Source: Neopusillimonas maritima
Lineage (GTDB): Bacteria; Pseudomonadota; Gammaproteobacteria; Burkholderiales; Burkholderiaceae_B
Assembly (NCBI RefSeq): GCF_040930455.2
Contig: NZ_CP170494.1
Direction: 5' to 3' (one strand)
Length of the DNA stretch: 64,000 nucleotides
In this document: positions 35,009-44,428 of the stretch, piece after piece
How the letters are laid out: each line of letters opens with the position of its first letter
Position numbering within the stretch: the stretch's first letter is position 1
Translations under genes and position numbers: made by a program
The notes under the pieces: generated by a model
What the model was told of the DNA's origin: nothing
The model's database searches: none
The model's input: the letters and a program-made list of their open reading frames with translations, nothing else

Positions 35009-35770
35009 ATGCCCGTTTCTGAAGAACAGCTCGTAACCGAACACGCACCTATGGTGCGGCGGCTTGCCCTGCAGCTTATCTCGCGGCTACCGTCCAGCGT
35101 CGAACTCGACGATCTGTTACAGGCCGGCATGATGGGCTTGCTTGACGCTGTCCGGCGTTACCAGCAAGTACCTGAGGCGCAGTTTGAAACTTATGCCGTA
35201 ACACGTATTCGCGGTGCAATGCTCGACGAGCTACGAACACAAGACTGGCTGCCGCGCAGTGTGCGGGCGAAAGGCCGTGTCATTGAACAGGCGATTCATG
35301 CTTCGGAGCAGCGTCTTATGCGCCCTGCGACCGAGGCGGAACTGGCCGAAGAGCTGGGCGTGTCGCTGGCGGAGTATCAAGAAATGCTTGAGGGCGCCCA
35401 GGGTGTGCAGGTTGTACATTACGAGGACTTGTCTCGTTTTCATGGTGAAGGCACGCGTATTGCGGAAGAGGCCCTGCCATCGGATGAATCCGCTCAACAT
35501 TGGACGAATCCCTTGCAGCAGATTATGTCGCAAGGGCTCCGAAGTGCGCTGGTCGACGCCATCAGTCGGTTGCCGGAACGGGAGCAGCTTCTGCTGTCGT
35601 TGCAATTTGAACAAGACTTGAACCAAAAAGAAGCGGCTGCCGTATTGGGTGTGACGGAAGGGCGCATCTCCCAGTTGCGGGCTCAGGCGATTGGCCGCAT
35701 AAGAGCGGCCCTGGCGCAAGGGCAATGGGACACCGATCCGGGATCGGTTGATTTTCAGAATCTGCTCTGA
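35009..35770 (+). CDS. fliA: FliA, sigma-28 factor
   Basis: FliA directs RNA polymerase to late flagellar promoters. The protein shows region 2 (VELDDLLQAGMMGLLDAVRR then FETYAVTRIRGAMLDELRTQ with DWLPRSVR), region 3 (RPATEAELAEELGVSLAEYQ) and region 4 (LPEREQLLLSLQFEQDLNQK with EAAAVLGVTEGRISQLRAQA). ATG 35009 (MPVSEEQ) gives 253 residues; TTG 34994 would add five. It is monocistronic here, away from flhF/flhG. The four TAAA-N15-GCCG sites in the window are its likely targets. Confidence 0.95.
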   Translation: MPVSEEQLVTEHAPMVRRLALQLISRLPSSVELDDLLQAGMMGLLDAVRRYQQVPEAQFETYAVTRIRGAMLDELRTQDWLPRSVRAKGRVIEQAIHASEQRLMRPATEAELAEELGVSLAEYQEMLEGAQGVQVVHYEDLSRFHGEGTRIAEEALPSDESAQHWTNPLQQIMSQGLRSALVDAISRLPEREQLLLSLQFEQDLNQKEAAAVLGVTEGRISQLRAQAIGRIRAALAQGQWDTDPGSVDFQNLL

Positions 35771-35797
35771 CCCTCAAAGAATGTTAATCTTTAGCTT

Positions 35798-36451
35798 TTG
35801 CCGAACCCAGCAAGCGGCGTATTTGCCGTTTCTCAGAGTACCAAATTGGACTACGTAGCCACCTGTAAGCTGCCCACTCCCTGGGCTGTTTTTTCTTTGC
35901 ACGCTTTTGTCTCACCCGAAAGCGGTAAAGAACATGTCGCCATGACGCTTGGCGACTTAAGCACCACCGAGCCCGTGTTGGCGCGAGTGCATTCCGAGTG
36001 CCTGACGGGAGACGCGCTTTTTAGCCAGCGCTGTGATTGCGGCGCCCAGCTTGAGGCCGCTTTGCAGGCAATTGCGGCCGAGGGTCGGGGGGTGTTGCTT
36101 TACTTGCGCCAGGAAGGGCGGGGTATTGGGTTGGTCAATAAAATTCGGGCCTATAGTCTGCAAGATGAAGGCGCTGATACGGTCGAGGCGAATGTGCGCT
36201 TGGGGTTTCCGGCAGACATGCGTCGCTACGACGTGTGCCGCCCCATGCTCGAGCATTTTGGGGTGACGCAATTACGTTTAATGACCAATAACCCCCGCAA
36301 GGTTGATGCCTTGCGTGAAAATGGTATTGAAGTGGTGGCACGCGTTCCGTTGCAGGTTAACCGCAATCGTTATAACGAAGGCTATCTGCAAACCAAAGCC
36401 GCCAAAATGGGGCATTGGTTCAATTTAGCCGACCTTCCTGAAAATCCGTAA
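35798..36451 (+). CDS. ribA: RibA, GTP cyclohydrolase II
   Basis: RibA opens GTP to the first riboflavin precursor. The product keeps the three zinc cysteines (SECLTGDALFSQRCDCGAQL), the GTP-binding stretch LYLRQEGRGIGLVNKIRAYS with LQDEGADTVEAN, and the RLMTNNPRKVDAL block. There is no ATG: TTG 35798 is the furthest start, and a second TTG at the codon of LDYVATCKLPTPW would give the usual N-terminus. Length is up to 217 residues. It converges on, and overlaps by 32 bases, the pirin gene. Confidence 0.93.
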   Translation: MPNPASGVFAVSQSTKLDYVATCKLPTPWAVFSLHAFVSPESGKEHVAMTLGDLSTTEPVLARVHSECLTGDALFSQRCDCGAQLEAALQAIAAEGRGVLLYLRQEGRGIGLVNKIRAYSLQDEGADTVEANVRLGFPADMRRYDVCRPMLEHFGVTQLRLMTNNPRKVDALRENGIEVVARVPLQVNRNRYNEGYLQTKAAKMGHWFNLADLPENP

Positions 36452-37301
36452 CTGCCTGAATAATTTCCTGTTGCGTATTCATGACGAACGGGCCGTATTG
36501 CGCGATGGGCTCTTTAAGCGGCCGACCGGCGATTAGAATGAGTTTTGCAGCATCGTCGGTTTCAATCACGACGCCGTCGGCCTGTGGGTCGTTTTCGAGT
36601 ATCGCCATATGCTTCAGGGGGATATTTTTACCGTTTACGGCAACCGCTCCCCGATAGACAAAAATAAAGGCATTGTGATCTGGTTTAAGTGATTGCCTGA
36701 AATGGCCTGGGCCGGAAAAATGGATATCGAGATAGAGGGGTTGGGTAACCGGATGCTGAATTGTGCCGCTTACGCCATGGCTGGTTCCCGCAATGACGCG
36801 TGCTTTTACGTTGGCATTGGGTTGTATCTCGGCAATGTCGTCGTTTTGGATGTCTTTATAGGCCGGCTCACCCATTTTTTCATTGGCGGGTAAGTTCAGC
36901 CACAGTTGAAACCCTTCCATTACACCGGCTTCCTGTTCAGGGAGCTCAGAGTGAATAATGCCGCGCCCGGCGGTCATCCATTGCACACCGCCATTTTGCA
37001 GAATACCTTCGTTGCCGCGACTATCGTTATGACGCATGCGGCCGGCAATCATGTACGTAATGGTTTCAAACCCGCGATGTGGGTGGTTTGGAAAGCCGGC
37101 GATATAGTCATCCGGGTTGTCGCTGCCGAAAGCATCGAGCATAAGATAAGGGTCGAGCCTTCGTTGCAGATGCTGGGTGATGACACGCGTCAGGCGTACA
37201 CCTGCGCCGTCTGATGTGGGCTGTCCCGCCACCAGGCGCTCTACATTTCGTGAGTGCGCGACGGTTTCAGTGTTTTGGTCAACAGGCGTAGGTTGAGACA
37301 T
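36420..37301 (-). CDS. Pirin family protein
   Basis: The 293-residue protein has the pirin bicupin fold. The N-terminal cupin carries the metal ligands in NHPHRGFETITYMIAGRMRH and GRGIIHSELPE. The second domain has YRGAVAVNGKNIPLKHMAI and the end LIAGRPLKEPIAQYGPFVMN. Pirins of this type include quercetin 2,3-dioxygenases (YhaK/YhhW) but substrate cannot be assigned. It is 27 bases downstream of the FMN reductase on the same strand, a likely small operon. Confidence 0.92.
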   Translation of the reverse strand: MSQPTPVDQNTETVAHSRNVERLVAGQPTSDGAGVRLTRVITQHLQRRLDPYLMLDAFGSDNPDDYIAGFPNHPHRGFETITYMIAGRMRHNDSRGNEGILQNGGVQWMTAGRGIIHSELPEQEAGVMEGFQLWLNLPANEKMGEPAYKDIQNDDIAEIQPNANVKARVIAGTSHGVSGTIQHPVTQPLYLDIHFSGPGHFRQSLKPDHNAFIFVYRGAVAVNGKNIPLKHMAILENDPQADGVVIETDDAAKLILIAGRPLKEPIAQYGPFVMNTQQEIIQAVTDFQEGRLN

Positions 37302-37328
37302 GGCATCACCCCTATGAAAAATGAAGGA

Positions 37329-37898
37329 TTAACCGCGAATGGGTTTGATTGCCGCCGCCCATTTCTTCAGCTCGATGAGCATGGCATCGGCCGATTTCTC
37401 TATTAACTCGTTCGACTTGAAGTTTTTGTCATCGTCGATCATGGTGGCAACCATGGGAACCATAACGCACTCGGTCATTGGCATCATTTTCAAGGTGGTC
37501 ACCAGCGTTTTGGCCGATTGAATCGCCCGCACACCGCCGGAAGCGCCGCCGTAGCCGACAAACCCACATGTTTTATAGTTCCACTCTTTGCTGAGGTAAG
37601 TGAGTGCGTTGTAGAAAGAGGGGGGCGGGTTGTAATTGTATTCCGGCGTGACAAAAACAAATGCATCGCCTGATTCTACGATTTCGCTCCAGCGCTTGGT
37701 GTAATCGAACTGATAGTTGCGTTGCACCGGATGGTTTGGTTCGTTAAACAGCGGCAGGTCAACCTCGGCCAGATCCACCAGGTTGACATCAAAACCGGTA
37801 CCGTGGTTTTTGGCATATTCAGCAAACCATTTCGCCACCGACGGGCCCACACGGGTGGGGCGTGTGCTGCAGATAATGACGTGCAACTTCAAAGACAT
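37329..37898 (-). CDS. NAD(P)H-dependent FMN reductase family protein
   Basis: The 189 residues show the flavodoxin-like fold of the NADPH-dependent FMN reductases: the phosphate loop STRPTRVGPSVAKWF near the start, VFVTPEYNYNPPPSFYNALT (flavin-ring loop) and CGFVGYGGASGGVRAIQSAK. The enzyme likely reduces free FMN or quinones in the cytoplasm. Pairing with a pirin gene hints at aromatic or oxidative-stress metabolism, which is inference. Confidence 0.9.
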   Translation of the reverse strand: MSLKLHVIICSTRPTRVGPSVAKWFAEYAKNHGTGFDVNLVDLAEVDLPLFNEPNHPVQRNYQFDYTKRWSEIVESGDAFVFVTPEYNYNPPPSFYNALTYLSKEWNYKTCGFVGYGGASGGVRAIQSAKTLVTTLKMMPMTECVMVPMVATMIDDDKNFKSNELIEKSADAMLIELKKWAAAIKPIRG

Positions 37899-38015
37899 AT
37901 GTTGTTTCCCTAATAGTTGAGTTGTGCAACAGAGCGATGGTTATCGCATGATTGGATAAGTCATCAGCTATCATACCTCTTTTGAAATGCCGCTTTCAGC
38001 GTGTAAGGATGCCCC

Positions 38016-38849
38016 ATGTTGTCTGCCGAACAAATTTCCCTCCAGAATCAAATCAGAACCGAATTGAGTGTTGATGAGCACTTCGATGTTGATGCGCAAA
38101 TTTCCCGGCGCGCCGGTTTTCTGGCCGATTACCTGAAACGTCATCGTATTGATTCTCTCGTATTGGGTGTCAGTGGCGGGGTTGATTCTTTGGTGGCGGG
38201 TTGTTTGTGCCAAAGGGCGGTTGAAAACTTACGCGCGCAAGGAGGGGCTGCGCGGTTCTATGCCATGCGCTTGCCTTACGGCGAACAAAAAGACGAAAGT
38301 GAGGCCCAGGCGAGCCTGAACGTGATCAAACCCGATGAGGTTGTCACGGTTAATATCAAGGCCGCATCCGACTCAATGCTGCAGGCTGTTAAAGCAGGGG
38401 GTACCGGCTTTCGGGATGCTTTTCACGAGGATTTCGTTTTGGGGAATATTAAGGCGCGCCAACGCATGATTGCGCAGTATGCCGTTGCGGGTGCTTATGG
38501 CGGGGTCGTGGTGGGAACTGACCACGCGGCAGAGGCCTTGATGGGTTTTTTTACCAAATTTGGTGACGGCGCCGCCGACCTTACGCCGCTTACGGGTTTG
38601 TCGAAAAGGCGGGTCAGAGCTCTGGCACATGCATTGGGCGCCCCTGATGACCTCGTATATAAAGTACCAACCGCCGACCTTGAGTCGCTGGCTCCTCAGA
38701 AACCGGATGAACACGCGTTTGGCCTCACCTACGACCAACTTGATGACTTCCTTGAAGGGAAGGAGGTTGCACCGGATGTTTTCGAGCGGATTGTGGATAT
38801 TTTTCGCCGCACCGCCCACAAACGTGCGTTGCCTTATTCCCCATCCTGA
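38016..38849 (+). CDS. nadE: NadE, ammonia-dependent NAD synthetase
   Basis: NadE amidates deamido-NAD with ammonia. The 277-residue, single-domain protein has the N-type ATP pyrophosphatase loop GVSGGVDSLVAGCLCQ (SGGVDS), NIKARQRMIAQYAVAGAYGG and GTDHAAEALMGFFTKFGDGA with ADLTPLTGLSKRRVRALA. It lacks the glutaminase domain of the long form. A rightward group nadE, DUF2254 gene and ClC antiporter follows with short gaps. Confidence 0.95.
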   Translation: MLSAEQISLQNQIRTELSVDEHFDVDAQISRRAGFLADYLKRHRIDSLVLGVSGGVDSLVAGCLCQRAVENLRAQGGAARFYAMRLPYGEQKDESEAQASLNVIKPDEVVTVNIKAASDSMLQAVKAGGTGFRDAFHEDFVLGNIKARQRMIAQYAVAGAYGGVVVGTDHAAEALMGFFTKFGDGAADLTPLTGLSKRRVRALAHALGAPDDLVYKVPTADLESLAPQKPDEHAFGLTYDQLDDFLEGKEVAPDVFERIVDIFRRTAHKRALPYSPS

Positions 38850-38858
38850 ACAAGGCTT

Positions 38859-40151
38859 ATGGCGATGATTTCCAAATGGGACTGGTTGTTGAAGCAGTTT
38901 TCCCGCACCTTGTGGGTTCGGGCTTTGTTGTATTCCTTATTAGCTATTGTGACAGCGTTGGTGGCCATTTGGATTGACCCCTATATCCCGGCTGATTTCG
39001 GCGGACGTATTGGTGCCGATGCCGTCGACCAAATTCTCGATATTATGGCCAGCAGTATGCTGGCCGTTACAACGTTTTCGCTCACCGTCATGGTGTCGGC
39101 CTACAGTGCTGCGACGTCCAGTGTGACACCCCGGGCAACGCGCTTGCTTATGCAGGACACGACCACCCAGAACGTTCTATCGACGTTCCTGGGGGCGTTT
39201 CTTTTCAGCCTGGTGGGTATTGTGGGCTTGAATGCTGGTGCTTACGGTGATGGCGGGCGGGTATTGTTGTTTGTTGTGTCACTGGCCATGATTTTGATTG
39301 TGGCGCTGACCTTATTACGCTGGATTTCCCACCTAACGCATTTCGGCCGGGTGGGAAATACAACTGAAAGGGTGGAAAAAGCGGCCCATGCTGCGCTTGA
39401 ATACTGGGTTGAGCATCCTTGTTTGGGGGCGAACCCTTTAACCAACCTTTCGGTAATCCCGGATACGGCGCAGACGCTGCCTGCCTGGAAAGTGGCCTAT
39501 GTTGAGCATATCGATACGCAAAAGTTATCGGAGTGCGCTTGTGAATGGGGCGTAAAGGTCTATGTTTTGGCCGCCCCTGGGTCTTTTGTAAATCCGAGCA
39601 CACCGTTGGCGAAAATTGAAGGCTCCCTGACTGACGAGCAACGCGGCATCTTGCAAGGCGCTTTTTCGCTGGATGCCGAGCGGTCTTTTGATCAGGATCC
39701 ACGCTACGGGATGTGTGTGTTGGCTGAAATCGCGTCGCGTGCGCTGTCTCCCGCCATGAATGATCCGGGAACGGCCATTGATGTTCTGAGCCGTTCAGTG
39801 CGGATATTGTCTTGTTGGGAGCACCATGCCGATGGCCGTAGCGACGCCCGGCGGGCAGGCAAAGAAGGCAAACCCTTGTGTGAAAATGTCTGGATGCCGC
39901 CGCTCGACCCGCAAGATGTGTTTAACGATTTTTTTACTCCTATTGCCCGGGATGGTGCCGGGATGATCGAGGTTCAGGTACGGTTGCAGAAAGTGCTCAG
40001 CCACTTGGCTGAACTTCAACCTGATACTTTGGGTGAGGCCGCTCGCGATCACGCCAGGCTGGCGCTGGAACGTGTGATGCAGGTTTTAAATCTTGAAACA
40101 GACCGCCGGAATCTGACCGACCTTTCTAATCGTTTGTTTCCACCGCGTTAA
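38859..40151 (+). CDS. DUF2254 family membrane protein
   Basis: The 430-residue product has a membrane segment near the N-terminus (LLYSLLAIVTALVAIWIDPY) and further segments in the first 170 residues (LAVTTFSLTVMVSAYSAATS, LGAFLFSLVGIVGLNAGAYG, LLFVVSLAMILIVALTLLRW). The C-terminal soluble part contains RYGMCVLAEIASRALSPAMN with DPGTAIDVL. This arrangement fits DUF2254, for which I know no proven function. It begins 9 bases after nadE and probably shares its transcript. Confidence 0.88.
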   Translation: MAMISKWDWLLKQFSRTLWVRALLYSLLAIVTALVAIWIDPYIPADFGGRIGADAVDQILDIMASSMLAVTTFSLTVMVSAYSAATSSVTPRATRLLMQDTTTQNVLSTFLGAFLFSLVGIVGLNAGAYGDGGRVLLFVVSLAMILIVALTLLRWISHLTHFGRVGNTTERVEKAAHAALEYWVEHPCLGANPLTNLSVIPDTAQTLPAWKVAYVEHIDTQKLSECACEWGVKVYVLAAPGSFVNPSTPLAKIEGSLTDEQRGILQGAFSLDAERSFDQDPRYGMCVLAEIASRALSPAMNDPGTAIDVLSRSVRILSCWEHHADGRSDARRAGKEGKPLCENVWMPPLDPQDVFNDFFTPIARDGAGMIEVQVRLQKVLSHLAELQPDTLGEAARDHARLALERVMQVLNLETDRRNLTDLSNRLFPPR

Positions 40152-40172
40152 GTTGTTTTCCGAACCTTTTGC

Positions 40173-41564
40173 ATGTCGACAAAAAAAAATCCTGATTCTT
40201 CGCTTAAACGGATACGCGCTTCGTTGCGCCGACGAGTCCGTCACTTAAATAGATTCTCACGCCGTTCTTTACAGTTTTCACTGGTGCTGGTTGGGGCAGG
40301 GCTGGTTTCCCTGGTATCTATCGGATTCGCGCATTTGGTGGATTGGGGCATTAAGTTGAATCAGCAATGGGTGGCGCTGGCGCCATGGGCTGTGTGGATT
40401 GTTATTCCATGTAGTTTGGCTTTGCTCTGCTGGATGACACGTCGCTTTGCCCCTTTTGCCGCCGGAAGTGGGATCCCGCAGGTGATTGCCGCGATGTCTT
40501 TGCCGGATGATTCGGGGCGTGGTCGTTTGGTGTCGTTGGTACAGGCTTTATGGAAAATTCCGCTCACTTTTCTGGCGCTTATCGCGGGGGCTTCGGTTGG
40601 GCGTGAAGGGCCGTCGGTTCAGGTTGGGGCGGCTTTAATGCTGGCGTGGGGAAAGTGTTGCAGAGTGCTGGGTGTTCCGCTCATTCATGTACAAACTTCG
40701 GAATTGATCGCCACCGGAGCGGCAGGCGGTTTGGCTGCGGCATTTAATGCACCTTTGGCCGGGGTTATTTTTGCCATTGAAGAGCTTGGGCGAGGCGTAT
40801 CGTTCAAATGGCAAAGAATGGTTCTGCTGGGTGTATTGGCTAGCGGCTTTATTGTTGTGGCACTGATGGGGAACAATCCTTACTTTGGTATGTTTGATAC
40901 GCAGGCCGCTCATCGGCAGTTAATCTGGGGTGTGGTTTTGGCCGGCGGCATTTGCGGTGTGGCCGCCGGGTTTTTTTCAAGGTTATTGGCCAAGGGTGCC
41001 GCCGCGTTTGCGCCTTCTCGTATGCGGGGCTGGATACGACGCCACCCGATTCAAATGGCTTTCCTGCTAGGGCTGATCTTGGCGGCGCTTGGCACGTTAA
41101 CGCATCATACGGTTTACGGAACCGGGTACGGCATTGCCGCCCAGGCTTTATCGGGCGGTGCTGAGGTTGAAGCCGGCTTTGGCATCAGCAAGTTGTTGGC
41201 AACAGTTGTGACGTATTGGTCGGGTATTCCAGGGGGGATTTTTACGCCCGCTTTAACCACGGGCGCGGGAATTGGCGCCGAGTTGGCGCACGTTTTTAAT
41301 GGGTTGTCCGACCCCGAAGTGCTTGCGTTGCTAGGCATGGCTGCATTTTTGGCCGGCGCAACGCAGGCACCACTGACCGCTAGTGTGATTACAATGGAAA
41401 TGACTGGTAGCCAGCCGATGTTGTTTTGGCTATTGTTGGCATCGTTGCTGGCTTCCGTGGTCTCCCGCCAGATTACGCCCCAGCCTTTCTACCATTACGC
41501 TGCCGGCCGGTTCCGGCAAGCCATTCGTGAGCAAGACCGGCAACGGGCTGAGCAACAGGCTTAA
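40173..41564 (+). CDS. ClC-type chloride/proton antiporter (first copy)
   Basis: The 463-residue membrane protein carries the ClC motifs: AAGSGIPQVIAAM (first anion-binding helix), GASVGREGPSVQVGAALMLA with the gating glutamate, PLAGVIFAIEELG with the internal proton glutamate (E in IEE), and GIPGGIFTPALTTGAGIG. Presence of both glutamates suggests an exchanger, not a channel. A basic, Arg-rich N-terminal tail (SLKRIRASLRRRVRHL) precedes the first helix. It converges with the ABC permease, overlapping 4 bases. Confidence 0.93.
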   Translation: MSTKKNPDSSLKRIRASLRRRVRHLNRFSRRSLQFSLVLVGAGLVSLVSIGFAHLVDWGIKLNQQWVALAPWAVWIVIPCSLALLCWMTRRFAPFAAGSGIPQVIAAMSLPDDSGRGRLVSLVQALWKIPLTFLALIAGASVGREGPSVQVGAALMLAWGKCCRVLGVPLIHVQTSELIATGAAGGLAAAFNAPLAGVIFAIEELGRGVSFKWQRMVLLGVLASGFIVVALMGNNPYFGMFDTQAAHRQLIWGVVLAGGICGVAAGFFSRLLAKGAAAFAPSRMRGWIRRHPIQMAFLLGLILAALGTLTHHTVYGTGYGIAAQALSGGAEVEAGFGISKLLATVVTYWSGIPGGIFTPALTTGAGIGAELAHVFNGLSDPEVLALLGMAAFLAGATQAPLTASVITMEMTGSQPMLFWLLLASLLASVVSRQITPQPFYHYAAGRFRQAIREQDRQRAEQQA

Positions 41565-42343
41565 GTTTGCGGCGTATGGGTCCAGCGTTGGTACAGTTTC
41601 TGGGCAATGGTGTCCAGCATAAAGCCCAGGGCGCCGATCAGCACGATAACGGCCATCAGTTCGGAATACGCCAGGCGGTCTCGTGTATCCAGAATAAAGT
41701 AACCCAGGCCTGAGCTGACCCCCAGCATTTCGCAGGGCACCAGAACAATCCAGATAATCCCGATTGCCAAACGCGCACCGGTAAGGATGTGGCCCAGGAT
41801 TCCCGGCATGATAATACGGGAAAGCAGTTCCCAGCGGGTGGCACTTAAACTTTTGGCCAGCATCAGCCATTTTTTATCCAGCTGTTTTACCCCGGCGGCC
41901 GTATTCAGAATAATCGGCCATACCGCGGCAAAGGTAAGCAGGAAGTAAATGGGGGCATCGCCGATGCCGAAAACCATGACGGCAATCGGCATCCAGGACA
42001 ACGGTGAGATCATGCGCAAAAACTGAAACGCACTACTGGTGCTGTTTTCAAGTGTGCGCGAACTCCCAATGGCCAGGCCGACGGGAACGCCGATTAACAA
42101 AGCCAGCAATAATCCAATCAGAACCCGTTTCATACTGGTTAAGGTGTGAACGGTAAGCTGATTATCTGCCAGCAAACTGAACAGGTTTTGAAATGTTTCT
42201 TCAGGGCCCAGCAAACCTGCCAGGCCAATGTCTTGTTGTAGCCAACGGGTTCCCAGCGACCACAGCCCGATCAGCACCAGCAGGCCGCTCAGGCTCAACA
42301 GGGTGCGTTTTCCTGGAACAGAAAATGAAAGGGCTTTTAACAT
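41561..42343 (-). CDS. ABC importer permease, nitrate/sulfonate/taurine class
   Basis: The 260-residue integral membrane protein has the BPD-type EAA loop region (WMLAKSLSATRWELLSRIIM PG with GILGHILTGARLAIGIIW) and about six hydrophobic helices. It is the SsuC/TauC/NrtB family. It ends the five-gene leftward operon and follows the binding protein by 12 bases. Substrate cannot be told from this subunit. Confidence 0.9.
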   Translation of the reverse strand: MLKALSFSVPGKRTLLSLSGLLVLIGLWSLGTRWLQQDIGLAGLLGPEETFQNLFSLLADNQLTVHTLTSMKRVLIGLLLALLIGVPVGLAIGSSRTLENSTSSAFQFLRMISPLSWMPIAVMVFGIGDAPIYFLLTFAAVWPIILNTAAGVKQLDKKWLMLAKSLSATRWELLSRIIMPGILGHILTGARLAIGIIWIVLVPCEMLGVSSGLGYFILDTRDRLAYSELMAVIVLIGALGFMLDTIAQKLYQRWTHTPQT

Positions 42344-42355
42344 GGAGACTCCTGA

Positions 42356-43570
42356 TTAAACCGTGATGATTTCCTGACGCTCGTAGTCCGGCTGGAGGCC
42401 GAATACCGGCAAACCACCGATTGACTCGATCGCTTTGCGGGCAAAGCGGTCGTCAACCAAGTCTTTTGCAACATAGGCAGGATCCAGCTCAGCCAGGAAG
42501 TCATTGCGCCCGGAGACCAGGGTGTCTTTCAGTCGGCGCACCAACTCTTCGGTGTAGCTGGGGAAGGGGTAGGGTTGGAAGTCAATGCGCTTTTCCTCCC
42601 ATTCTGTGTTGACGATGGCGCCGTTTTTCTCATACATGGCGCGATTGAGCTTTGCCGGAACGAGTACTTCAGCCAGGGTTTCATAGGCATGCGGTGTATA
42701 GCGCTGATCGTGCTCTTTTGACAGGATTCGCGCCGTTTCCTCACGGTTGTCCTGAATCCAGGCTTGTGCCTGAACAATTCCGTTCACTACGGCCTGCGAC
42801 CATTCGGGGCGGTTCACTGTGTCTTCCTCGTGCATTAGAACAACGCAGCACGCGTGGTCTTTCCATACGTCGCCGGTGAACCGCAGGATTTTGCCTACTT
42901 TCAATTGTTCGGCCGCCGCGTTGAACGGTTCCGCCACGATATAGCCTGAAATGCGGCGGTTGGCCAATGCCGGCAGCATATCGGATGGTGCCATGACAAC
43001 AAGCTTCACTTGCTTGGGGCCCGGCTCGCCGTCGGCGATCGATTCCAGGCCTTTACTTTTTAGTAGGTGTTGCAGTACGACGTTATGGATTGAATACCAG
43101 AAGGGAATGGCGACAGTTGTGCCGCCCAGGTCGGACAAGTCGTTGATGTTCGGTTGCACGGTTAGGCCCGAACCGGACATATGATTCCACGCGACGATCT
43201 TAGCCTTCGATTGGCTTCCGTAGCGTGCCCAGATCGTCATGGGTGAGAGCAGGTGTACCGCGTTGACCTGCCCGGCCAGAAAGGCCTCAACCAATTGCGC
43301 CCAGCTTCTGAATAAACGCGGCTTCTCAACTTTAATACCTTGTTCTTCGAAAATGCCATTGTTATGGGCCACCAATAATGGTGTGGCGTCTGTAATGGGC
43401 AGGTAGCCAATTCTTAGGGGGGCATCCGTTTCCGCTGCGCGCGCTTGCTTGTGCAAATTAAGCAAGGGAAGCGCGCCTGCTGCGGTAAACAGCGATGATA
43501 ATTTTAGAAACTGACGACGTGCCTCTTGTGTGGCGACAGGTTCGTTTTGGGAGAGGTCGGTTTTTTTCAT
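42356..43570 (-). CDS. ABC importer substrate-binding protein with Tat signal
   Basis: The 404-residue protein is of the NrtA/SsuA/TauA type. It begins with a twin-arginine signal (EARRQFLKLSSLFTAAGALP, RRxFLK core) ending near QARAAE, so it is exported folded. Mature start is LRIGYLPITDATPLLVAHNN, then GIFEEQGIKVEKPRLF and VAIPFWYSIHNVVLQHLLKS, typical of the class. Residues HLLSPMTIWARYGS and IVAEPFNAAAEQLKVG line the expected binding site. Ligand unknown; nitrate, sulfonates or related acids are the family's usual ones. Confidence 0.9.
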   Translation of the reverse strand: MKKTDLSQNEPVATQEARRQFLKLSSLFTAAGALPLLNLHKQARAAETDAPLRIGYLPITDATPLLVAHNNGIFEEQGIKVEKPRLFRSWAQLVEAFLAGQVNAVHLLSPMTIWARYGSQSKAKIVAWNHMSGSGLTVQPNINDLSDLGGTTVAIPFWYSIHNVVLQHLLKSKGLESIADGEPGPKQVKLVVMAPSDMLPALANRRISGYIVAEPFNAAAEQLKVGKILRFTGDVWKDHACCVVLMHEEDTVNRPEWSQAVVNGIVQAQAWIQDNREETARILSKEHDQRYTPHAYETLAEVLVPAKLNRAMYEKNGAIVNTEWEEKRIDFQPYPFPSYTEELVRRLKDTLVSGRNDFLAELDPAYVAKDLVDDRFARKAIESIGGLPVFGLQPDYERQEIITV

Positions 43571-43582
43571 GGTGATCAGAAC

Positions 43583-44428
43583 TCAGTGGGCAACCGTGGT
43601 TGCGGATTTGGGACGTGCTTTGCGCAAGGCATGCACGATTTCAAGACGAATAGGCTCAAGTGCATCAATTGCTTCGTCGCGCGGATGGGGTAGCGGAATA
43701 CGCCATTCTCCAACCAGGCGACCGGGTTGATGACCAATGAGTATGATGCGGTCGGCTAAGGTAAGTGCTTCGTCGATATCGTGCGTAACCAAAACGGCTG
43801 CGGCGTGATGTGTTTGTGTAATGCTGCGCAGTAACTGCTGCATTTCTTCGCGGGTAATTTCGTCTAAGGCGCTGAACGGTTCATCGAGCAAGAGAATTTC
43901 CGGTTGACGCGCCAGGCAGCGTGCCAGTGCGGTACGTTGGGCCATGCCACCTGAAAGCTCGGTAGGATAGCGGCTGCGGGCAGTACTTAAACCGACTTCA
44001 TTAATGGCGGTGTTGATTCGTTGGCGTTTTTCCTGGTCGCTTAAATGAGGCTGATGCTTGAAATCGAGCCCGAAACCAACGTTTTCTTCCAGGTTGAGCC
44101 ACGGCAGGAGGCTGGGGTCCTGGAAGACAAAGCCCAGCCTGGGGTGGGGGCCTTTTACCAATTGCCCGTGTAAATGTACCGTGCCTGCCTGGGCAGTTTG
44201 CAAACCGGCAAGCACGCGCAGCAGCGACGATTTTCCGACTCCGCTGGGGCCTAAAATGGCGACGGTTTCGCCTTGCGCCACGGTCAGTGAAAAGTCGGTC
44301 AGGACGGTATGGCGTGGTTGGCTTGTACGTACATAACCCAGTTCAATGTTGTGGGCTTGCAAGACGATGTCAGTGACGGAGGCGGAGCGAGTTTGCATGA
44401 TGCTGCTGGTGTTATTGGATGAGATCAA
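43583..44428 (-). CDS. ABC importer ATPase
   Basis: The 281-residue protein has Walker A GPSGVGKSS, the Q-loop FVFQDPSLLPWLN, signature LSGGMAQRTALARCLA, Walker B EILLLDEPFSALDE and the switch His in VLVTHDIDEAL. It belongs to the SsuB/TauB/NrtD group. It overlaps the acyl-CoA-dehydrogenase-like gene by 4 bases (ATGA), so transport and the flavoprotein are translationally coupled. Confidence 0.93.
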   Translation of the reverse strand: MISSNNTSSIMQTRSASVTDIVLQAHNIELGYVRTSQPRHTVLTDFSLTVAQGETVAILGPSGVGKSSLLRVLAGLQTAQAGTVHLHGQLVKGPHPRLGFVFQDPSLLPWLNLEENVGFGLDFKHQPHLSDQEKRQRINTAINEVGLSTARSRYPTELSGGMAQRTALARCLARQPEILLLDEPFSALDEITREEMQQLLRSITQTHHAAAVLVTHDIDEALTLADRIILIGHQPGRLVGEWRIPLPHPRDEAIDALEPIRLEIVHALRKARPKSATTVAH